Origin: Tritrichomonas musculus
Taxonomy: Eukaryota; Parabasalia; Tritrichomonadida; Tritrichomonadidae
Assembly (NCBI GenBank): GCA_039105265.1
Contig: JAPFFF010000006.1
Span: forward strand, 3,658,001 to 3,722,000
Length of the DNA: 64,000 nucleotides
Reading direction: 5' to 3'
Of this stretch, positions 19,323 through 28,800 are shown piece by piece. The translations under genes and the position numbers were made by a program. Position 1 is the stretch's first letter. Each line of letters begins with the position of its first letter. The notes beneath the pieces are model-generated. The model saw only the letters and a program-made list of their open reading frames with translations. It made no database searches and was not told the DNA's origin.

Positions 19323-21014
19323 TTAGTCATGTTGGTTAGCTGCATCGTCTATTTTTGTTCTTATTTCACGAGCTCTTTTAGAAACTTTCTTTTTCTTGCC
19401 ATTTACAAGCAAATTCAGCACTTCAAACAACCCTGAGTCCATCATGCTCATGAAAAAGTTGTTTATACTTCTTAATGGCGCATCCTTGTTATCCAAAAGT
19501 TCTTCGAAGAATGAAAAGATAGCAAAAATGTATGAATTAACGTCAGATTTGAGAAGAGAAATGATTGTATCGTTAAAATCAAGGTTTAAAAACTGAGTTG
19601 TCATTTTTGGATCACAAGAGACAAGCTTTTGCAAGCAAGTTAAAGAAGCAAGAATTTGTTCTTCGTTATGAGCAAGAAGAGAAATAGTAATTGAATCAAG
19701 AAATTGGGCAAAATGACCACAGGAAATAATTAATTCTTTCTTTGATTCAGGAAGAGTTATTGTAACAAAATGAAGAGCCGCAATCGCAGCTTGGGAATTA
19801 CTTGAATTAAGACCATCTCTAATTTCGCCATAATCTAATGAAGCAAAAACTTTTTCAAAAGTTAATTCGCTTAATTTAATGACACTACTGACATCAAAGT
19901 TTTCTTCATCTTTATTTTCTTCATTTTCTTCATTTTCATTTTTAGATTCACTTTTTGATTCTTTTTCACTTTCATCACTTTCATCACTTTCATCACTTTC
20001 TTTGCTTTCAGTTGATTGATTTAATTCACCTGATTCTCCTAAATAGCTTTTTTTGAATACATGCTTGTTCGTCTTTTTTAAAGCATCTAAAGTTTCAATA
20101 ATCGCTAATGCAAAGTCTATAGTTGGGAAAAGGGTATCAGCATCTTTTACTGTGGCTCTTCGGAATTCAAATAATTTAGTAATTACATCAAGTTCGATTA
20201 AAATAATTAAAAACTCTGGACTTTTTCTCATAATTGAAGCACATGTCAAAAATGCATATTTTAATGATGTATGACTCATATCATTAATAACAACACCGAG
20301 AAATTCTGGATAAAAGTCAGGAAGAGGATCAGAATAAAATGCTAATGTGCATACAATTCTTTGTTTGACATCGTCATAGAGACTAAAATCATCTATTTTG
20401 GAGTTAATACCAGAAAAATTATCAGTAAAATCTACATAAAGAGGGTCTAAACTACGGTGATAAGGAATAATTGCGAGAAGCAAATTAATTAAATTTTTAA
20501 TTACTCTTCTTTCGTTTCCTTCAAAATTCATTAGCGTGTTAATAATAGATGAAAGAACATTATAATCAGCAACAAATTGCCCAAATCGTTCATCGCATCT
20601 AACTAATATATTCAAAAAGTATAGAGAAGGATCGAAAAGTGGAGGCTCTTGAAGCTGAATAATTTCTCTAAATATACCAATGGTGTCAAATTCTTTAAAT
20701 GTATTTATAAAGAACGTGACATCAATATCGTAGGTTTTGAATTGCTCCAATCTGCTCTTGAAAAAATCAACAAATATGGAAATTATAACTTCTCCTCGAC
20801 TATAATCATTATTATGAAAACAAAATTTGAAGCTTCTGCATTCATCCTCAAAATGATTAAGTTGAAAACGTAAATCTCTATCTAAAAACTCTGCAATAAT
20901 TTTAGGTTTTGGTTTGGGATTTGAAATAAGAGAAATATATAGATCTGGCGTTTCAGAAACCATATTTTTTGGTTCAAGTCCCTTTGGAGGGACGTGCTTT
21001 GGTTTCCACATCAT
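19323..21014 (-). CDS. Large helical (armadillo-like) protein with acidic Ser/Glu insert
   Basis: This 563-residue protein is not recognised by family. Most of it is Leu/Ile/Phe-rich, predicted helical sequence organised like ARM/HEAT units (for example ERRVIKNLINLLLAIIP; QAAIAALHFVTITLPESKK; EQILASLTCLQKLVS). Residues about 340-385 form an acidic low-complexity insert (ESDESDESDESEKESKSES followed by an Asn/Glu stretch) that divides two helical halves. The N-terminus has a Pro/Lys-rich patch (WKPKHVPPKGLEPKN). There is no signal peptide or membrane segment. It sits next to another helical protein of similar type on the same strand, so the two may be distant paralogues. Confidence 0.8.
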   Translation of the reverse strand: MMWKPKHVPPKGLEPKNMVSETPDLYISLISNPKPKPKIIAEFLDRDLRFQLNHFEDECRSFKFCFHNNDYSRGEVIISIFVDFFKSRLEQFKTYDIDVTFFINTFKEFDTIGIFREIIQLQEPPLFDPSLYFLNILVRCDERFGQFVADYNVLSSIINTLMNFEGNERRVIKNLINLLLAIIPYHRSLDPLYVDFTDNFSGINSKIDDFSLYDDVKQRIVCTLAFYSDPLPDFYPEFLGVVINDMSHTSLKYAFLTCASIMRKSPEFLIILIELDVITKLFEFRRATVKDADTLFPTIDFALAIIETLDALKKTNKHVFKKSYLGESGELNQSTESKESDESDESDESEKESKSESKNENEENEENKDEENFDVSSVIKLSELTFEKVFASLDYGEIRDGLNSSNSQAAIAALHFVTITLPESKKELIISCGHFAQFLDSITISLLAHNEEQILASLTCLQKLVSCDPKMTTQFLNLDFNDTIISLLKSDVNSYIFAIFSFFEELLDNKDAPLRSINNFFMSMMDSGLFEVLNLLVNGKKKKVSKRAREIRTKIDDAANQHD

Positions 21015-21325
21015 TTTTCTAATAAAATAGTTTTAGTTAAGAAAATTTTCTTAGACATTATTGAATATTTTTAAATTCAAAATTATACGATAAATTTAAT
21101 AATTCAATTACTTTTCAGTTTTTTTATCAAAAAGTTTATAATAATTTTATACAATAAGTATAGTAGAAAAGAAGTAACATATATTAACTCTAAACAAATT
21201 CATCAATTTATAAAAAAAAAAACTATCCTACAAAATGAAAAATCGTATTACATCTAAAAACAAATGAATGTAGAAGATTAATAGTTTTATTACTAATGGC
21301 GAACTATACAGCAATTATGTACCAA

Positions 21326-22627
21326 TTAAAGAGTGTAAATAGACAAACCTTTTAAGATTGTTTCTGCTTGCTTGGAAATGCTTTCGCACTGATTATCAGC
21401 AATTTGGTAAAATAAAGGTTTGTTTGCAATAAGTGTATTTATGACAACATCTATTTGATTTGTATCTTCAACAGATTCAGCTAAATATTGAATTCCTTGA
21501 AGAACATCGGATGTATTTTGATCTTGATCTATACCTAAAAATTCAATTAATAAATCGAGTACTCCATTCGCTAAAAATAAAAGATTTTTTTCTTTATTTT
21601 GACGAATAATTAAATCGCAAAGAATCAAAATCATATTTTTTCTGGTTGAAAACAAAGAATCAGAAGCTAATTTAAATATATGGCCAATAATTATTGGCGA
21701 TGTTAAAAATTCATAAGCTTGATCGTACGAAACAAGTGCTAAAGCAAATTCAGAAGCAGCACTTACTAAATTTTCGTTGGTTGAAGATAGAGATTCAGCA
21801 AGAAATGAAAACATCAAACCATTATTACCAGTAATTATTTGTATTGTATCATCAGTTACAATATTTGATAATGTTAAAAGAAGGAGTTGAATAATTAGAT
21901 AATCATCACAGCTTTTTTCATCATTATTGTTGAAAATAAATTTATTAAGATATCCTTTTAGCAAAATAGCTATTTCTTGTGGAAAATATGCATAGAAATG
22001 ATCTTGAAAACCATCTAATATATTAATTACTACAATCTTATTTGGAGAATTCAATAAACTTTCACATATACTAAAAAATATGACAACACTGTTTAAATCA
22101 ATTTTTGGCGGTTCGATAATTTTAATAATTTTTGACAATACAAAATGATAATTTAGATCTTGAGCAAAATTTTGTAAAAATTGAATCCAATTAGTTGAGT
22201 AAAACTTTTTTTTTGCATTATGGGACAAAGAATTACTTAGCAAGCATTCGATTATTGGAAAACTTTTAGGTAAATAATTGAGAACAATCGGTACTGAATA
22301 TTCACCATAAAAATTAGCTACATTATTCATATTCTTAAAAAGCAAGATTTCAAGAAGAGTCATTCCTTCAACTTGATTGTTGATTATAAAATGATCCAAA
22401 ACTTGAAAAAAAATACCATTAAATATTGGAATATTTTCGTGAAAAATATCCTGTATTTTATTCAAAGGAGAAATTCCATTTTTCATCATTTTAACAAAAG
22501 AATCTGATAATGAATCTGAGCACAGATTATTAATATTAATGTTTTGATTTTGCGCATTTGCTTGATCAAGTTGCCAAGACTTTTTCTCTTCAGCTAGCTC
22601 ATCTAAATCGGTTTTGTAGTTGAACAT
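21326..22627 (-). CDS. Armadillo-like helical protein, unknown function
   Basis: This 433-residue protein consists of repeated hydrophobic helices of ARM/HEAT type (SAASEFALALVSYDQAYEFL; KNMILILCDLIIRQNKEKN; LQGIQYLAESVEDTNQ). The N-terminal 45 residues are polar (LDELAEEKKSWQLDQANAQ), then the solenoid begins. No catalytic motif is visible. The start is well supported: ATG at 22627 lies 6 bases below an initiator-like TCATT on the minus strand. Overall shape is shared with the neighbouring gene at 19.3-21.0 kb, but no clear sequence identity was found by eye. Confidence 0.8.
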   Translation of the reverse strand: MFNYKTDLDELAEEKKSWQLDQANAQNQNININNLCSDSLSDSFVKMMKNGISPLNKIQDIFHENIPIFNGIFFQVLDHFIINNQVEGMTLLEILLFKNMNNVANFYGEYSVPIVLNYLPKSFPIIECLLSNSLSHNAKKKFYSTNWIQFLQNFAQDLNYHFVLSKIIKIIEPPKIDLNSVVIFFSICESLLNSPNKIVVINILDGFQDHFYAYFPQEIAILLKGYLNKFIFNNNDEKSCDDYLIIQLLLLTLSNIVTDDTIQIITGNNGLMFSFLAESLSSTNENLVSAASEFALALVSYDQAYEFLTSPIIIGHIFKLASDSLFSTRKNMILILCDLIIRQNKEKNLLFLANGVLDLLIEFLGIDQDQNTSDVLQGIQYLAESVEDTNQIDVVINTLIANKPLFYQIADNQCESISKQAETILKGLSIYTL

Positions 22628-22630
22628 TAC

Positions 22631-22635
22631 AATGA
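22631..22635 (-). promoter_or_regulatory. Initiator-like motif on the minus strand
   Basis: AATGA here reads TCATT on the minus strand. The putative +1 A is at 22633, six bases before the ATG of the armadillo-like gene. Confidence 0.5.
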
Positions 22636-22800
22636 TAAAAACATCATAATGATCTCAATTTTTGAAAAGTTTTAACTCATTTTTTTTGAATGAATACTAT
22701 CAACTTCTTAAGAATTCAAAATCATTTTTTAAACATATAAAAGATTTCGATTATTATTAATATTTATTAAAGAAAAAAAAAAAAAGATTTTTGGAGATAA

Positions 22801-25800
22801 ATGTGGTTACATTTTATTGAAAATTTTATAATGAAGAAATTAAGATATCTTCCACTTGTCAATATTATTTCGCATTTTCAAACAACTCAAATAACGCAAC
22901 AAGAACAAATAAAGCAAAATTTTTCAATAAATCAATTTCCTCAAATTCCAAAATCGAAATTTAATACGGTTTTATCTCTTCTTTCTGAAGAAAGAAGTAT
23001 TTCCGATTGTCTAGATCCCATAAAATCATTATTTCCATATAATTCTTTTCTTTTTGATCAAGAAAATCCGAATGAAATAATTATTTATTATAATACAATA
23101 GCATGGTTCTCTTTTGATGATTCTAAAAGTGCGATAGATACGTTTCCATTTTTTATTAAAAAAATTAAATCATTTCAATCAATAATCCCAAAGAATAATT
23201 TTACTTTCATATTCAATTCATCCATTAAACGCTTTAATAATTTTGGAGGAATCTTCACGAGTGATTTAGTTAAATATATTTTTGATGATCTTTCACCAGA
23301 GAATATTGATTCTTATGAAATAACTATTGACCAAGCAATACAGAATAATAATTATGAAACTTATCAATTTTTAGTCGAGAAACTTATTTCAAAACTGCAA
23401 ACAAATCATACAGAATTTGAATCATTTAATTTTACCAAAATTTTGAGCTGCATATATCAATATTTTTGCAATTTAGATATATATGCTCTTAAATTAATAT
23501 CATCTATATCATCATATTTTGTAATTGAAGATTTATTTCAATTTTTTGGTGATTTGCTTAATTTAGTATCAACCAAAATACAACAATTCCCACCAAAACT
23601 TGATAAGAATCCAGAACCAGTTGAATCTCAAGTATCTAAATATGATTCTTATCAAAATTTTGTAATACAAATTCAAATTGATACTCCTGATTCATTTCCA
23701 AATGGCTTTTTATTACTTAAAGCCAGTGAATTTGAATCTCAAATTACCTTTGAGGCTTTTTTTGATCCAACAGAAATCGAGATATTTGATAAAATTTCCA
23801 GTTTATTTGAGAATTGTTTACCTATTTATATAGAACAATTTTTTAATACTTATTCGAAGTTTGTTTTTCTTGCCGCCAATAAAGATTTTTGGGCAGATTT
23901 TTATTGCTCATATCAGTATTTTCTTATCAAAGTCAACCATGTTGTTTTAAATCAAAATGTATTTGATGCCTTATTACAATTTTCATTTAAACCAGGAATA
24001 TCTTCATTTAATAAATGTCCTCATTTTGATATTATCCGTTTTTTCAGGGTCAACGTCCTTTCTATTATCGCACAACATCAACCTGCAATACTAGGCGAAT
24101 TACTCAATAGATATGAACGGAATCCTTTTTTATTTGCTGATATCATTGGATGTATTCATGCAAGATTATCACTATTTGATGGTGAAATATTGACTGATGA
24201 ATCATCGTTATCGTCCATTATCTACTCTATTTCAATACTTGACACATTCCAGAACGATTTACGTTCTAAAAATCAAACTGAAGAAGATTTATATAAAATT
24301 GTTCAACAAGCCCGTTCGACACTTTTTATCTTCTTGTTTGCGCTGATTGACAGCAGCTCAACGAAGTATCGATGCTATTCGTCATCCAGCCTTACAACTG
24401 GCTTTCTTTCGCGAGTTTTTGAGGCTTCTCTTCAAGCACCAATAATCTCTTCGATCAAGCAATTTTTGTCAAATTTTGAGCCAATTCAAGTAGCCCAAAC
24501 CGTTCAATTTATTGGCGGTTTAATTGACGTTTGTAGGCGAAATCAAAAACATGAAAATTTGGCCTTGGAGCTTCTTTCGTGCGTCAACGATTCAATTGGC
24601 CATAACCCAAAAATAGCGGTTGTTTGCGACACGATACTTGAGCCCGTTACTCTTTACATCACGAAGCGACCATCGAAAGACTTTTTGTCACAAACGCTTC
24701 AACTTTTCTCTCAATTATCATTGAACAACGATCATTTTCAACTCAATTTAAGTGAAGCCCAACTATTGAGCTGCGCAATTAAGCAGCAGGACAACGACGA
24801 CGAGCAGACAATGCTTCGCTTGATTGGCATCATGGCACGAAGTCGATCGGCGAACGACAAATCGATGTTTTTCGTCCATGTTCCGATGTTTGTATTACTT
24901 TTCTTCTCAATTGTAGATACTGAAGAAAAGTGCCACAAGTATCTGAAATTATTCAATGATTTATGTCACCATTCAATTTACAATTGCATTCAATGCCACA
25001 AATGCGAATTTGACCTCTTTTTACTCGAGGTGATAAAAAATGTTAACAAAAAGTTCTCTTTTAGAGGATTTGAATTCAATTTCATCGTCTCCGATCAAGA
25101 TATGAAAGAAGTGGTCATTCCATTGGTCAATTATATTGAAGGTTACATATCGTCCCCTCAATTTGTACACAAATTAATTGAGACGTTAATTGGCTTCTCA
25201 AATTATTCATTTGAATTGATGAACTCTTTCAGCCAAACCGCCTCCGTTTTCACCACCCAACCGCAAATTTGCTTAATGAGCGGTTTTTATAATTATTACG
25301 CTTCTGTTTCCGATGTTCGTGCTGAAGACATCTCCAAAGGATTCACGATACAAATGACCGCATTAATTGACACTTATTATTCACAAATTTCATCAAGTCA
25401 GCCACTTTTGTTCTCAATTACAGACGCCACTCATGGCTTCTACGTCTACATTCAAGGATCTTCCGTTGTTGCCCAAATCACTCATCAATCTGGCGGCAAA
25501 GAAAACATCTCATCAGCTCCACTCGTTTCTAGTTTTCCTCCTTGCGTGTGGAAAACTTTTTCAATCATTTTGTCACCATCAACAATTGAGAACCAACCGT
25601 CGAAAATCATCTTTTCTTTCGACGACAGCAAGGAAGAGACATTCACTGCTAAGTACGTCCCTTTTCAGAACGGTCCTTTAAACGTACAAATTGGCGGTTT
25701 AAGAAGAAAAGGTCCTTCATCTGACGTATTCGTTGCAATTGGCTGTTTTCGGCTGTTTCCAGCTGTTCTTTATCGGAATCAAATCAAAGAGTTACCACCA

Positions 25801-28800
25801 ATGAATCAAGCTCCGCAAACGCTCATTCCTCTTTTCACTTATCCACAAGACAAGAGTCAACAAATACTTTCTCTTCGACCAATTAATTTTCCTAAGTTTA
25901 AATCGTATTTTCACACGAATCTTCTTGATGTTTGTTCATCTGAGAATTGCTTTAAATCACTCATTCCTTTCTTCATCTATATGAATGAAATGCCGAATCA
26001 TTTCCCTGAAGTTTTTCTTGATTTTTTGCATTCTTTAATCATTTATAATAAAAATCCTAAGTTCGCGAGTCTGTTCGATTTAACGGGCTACATTCTCGTT
26101 AAGTTTTGTGACCCAAAAAAATTGAATTATCAAATTTATTTGAAATTTTTCGGTTTGCTTGATAATTGTTCTGAATTAAATATCACGAAAAGTATCATTT
26201 CAAATCTTCTGTTTAATCCAGAACTTTGGATTTCTTGTGAAGCTTCACAATTATCACGTATCGTTGCACATTGGTGTACGACGCTTTATTCTGCCTATCC
26301 GAATCAGATTCCTCAATTTTCTGAGATTTTGGCAATCGTTCGAATTTACTTCTGGTATGAACCAATTGAAATAGAAATCATTCGAGGCACGAAAGACTCA
26401 AATCGACCTCGGCCGATTGATTTGAACATTGATATAATTCGCACAAACTTTGGAAAAATGCTTCTTCAAATTGCACAGACAACTTTTGATTCACGAAACG
26501 CGAAAGCTTTAATTTCACATTGCACAACATGTCCTGATTCAAAAAGCGTTTTGTGGATGATGTCTTTATTTGTAGAAATAGTGAAAGTTACACATACTGA
26601 AATAAACGTTCCTCAAGAAATTTGTGAGATGCTTTATACACAACTTAAGCCAAGACAAGAAGAAAGATTCGTGACAACTTTGAAAGTTGTTTATATTTTA
26701 TCTGGCAATTTCATTTATCATCTTAATATCATCATGAATTTGTTAAATGTTCTTTTTTACACCGATCTTTTGTTTGAGAAATTGTTGGAGGCTCTCGATG
26801 AATATCCTTTGTTTTACCCTCTTTGCATTCTAGTCAGTATTAATATTGAGAAGACGGAATTAATGGTCAAACGATTGAATGATTTAAAAATTCCAAATTC
26901 AAAGAATTTGTTAAATAATCAATTTTGGTCACTTTTTCCAATCATTCTTTCTAATTACATTGATGAAGAAAGCATGAAATATCTCGTCAATTTCATCTTA
27001 AATATAATCTGTGATGAGTTCCAGTTTGGCTATTTGGATTCAATGATAATGATTGTTGATATTTTGGAGTCAACTCGATTGTTCAATATCAACAAATTTT
27101 TCAAATTGCTGTTGTTAACTTTGGCTCAAAAAGTTGACAAAATTTTCTTTGACAAAATTTTTTATAGATGTATGAAACTCACTTTCTTACATGTGAACAT
27201 TAATCCAACATCAGCAAACCTAGAAAACGAGTTTATCAAATCTCCTTTCTATTCAGAAACTCCACTTTTTGAATCGGAAATGATCGTCCAGGAAGAAAAT
27301 GCTAATATTTCCTCTTTTGTTCCAAAAAGAAGACCTGCTAGACACAGCACTCATTCATTGTCATCATCACAATCTTTTGCATTACATGACAATTCAAACA
27401 GTAACGTTTTGCCGTTAGTTCGCAGCAAGACAAATCTTCCTAAAGTTGTAAATAACAAAAATGATTTGTTGTACAATCAGAAAGGGAAAGTCTTGATAAG
27501 GACAATGAACGACATTGTGACCGTTCTTAAAAAATCAAGATTGCCGAGTAACGGTTATTATCAGTTCATGCTTTTAATTGATGAAGATTATAATTTTATT
27601 GATTTGGACTTCTTTGATCCAATTGTCCAATCATTCCTTCATTTGGCCCAAGTTCCTGAGACTGAATCATCACGGAACATGAAAAAGATCGTCAATTTCT
27701 TCCTGACTCGGAGAGAAAAATACAAAAACGTTAAAGAAATTGATCTTCTTTTTATTAAAGAAATAAGTCGTATTCAACCTTTGATTGAAGATTTCATCTC
27801 AGCTTATGGAAAGAAGCGTTTCAAATTGCTGATTAATTTTAAATCATTCTTGATTCAAAATATTGAAGAGAATTCAATAAGAGCTGTCAAATCACTCGGT
27901 AAAATTGACTCAAAAGAGGTCGCTATTGCTGCTTATGACATCGATGCTTATCGTGGTCATTATGAAGTATCTCAAAATAAGGCAGATATAATAATCGACC
28001 AAATGAAAAAAGATGAAATGACTCCGATTTCTCCTTTTCAGAAAAAGTGTGACTTTTCATCATTCAATATTTTGAAACGAGAGTTCACTTTTTCAATGAA
28101 CTTCATTCAATCTAGATTTAAATACATAAATGAATTCAAATTCAAAAATTTGACAACAAAACCGTTTTTCCAAAAAAGTGCCAATACCGTTTTTTCTTGC
28201 TATTGTTCTAAGGTTGTCATTGGTGAAGAAATCCCTTCTGTTTTTGAGATAAAGAAAGATTGCATTTGCATTTTCACTGAGAAAAAACAAAAAATATTGA
28301 GATTTGAGTCAATTTCTAGAATTTTGCTTAGAAACCGTTTTAACCGTCATTCATCACTTGAGATATTTTCTGTTAAAGGGAAGACTTATTTGCTAGATTT
28401 CCATCCATTAAACAACAGTCAAATAGTGCAGCACATTTCGCACAATCTTCCCAATTTCATTCTTCAAAAGTCGAACTTTTCTGACTTTTTCATATCACCG
28501 AAAGTAACCGATTCTTGGGTTAACGGTTACTATTCAAATTTCAAGTATTTGATGCTGTTGAATATTTTCTCCGGAAGATCTTTTAATGACGAGACTCTGT
28601 ATCCAGTCATGCCTTGGATTGTGAATGACATCTCGAGTTACAAGTCGCAAAAAAACATTTCTTTGTCGAATTCGTATTCGAGTTTGAGCGCCAATTCTCA
28701 CTCCGAGCCCAACTTGAGCTTGCTTTTGATTTCTGATTCAGATACTGCATTGAAACATTCAATTGATGCAAGCAACAGTTGCCCAAAGTTGAGGAACTTT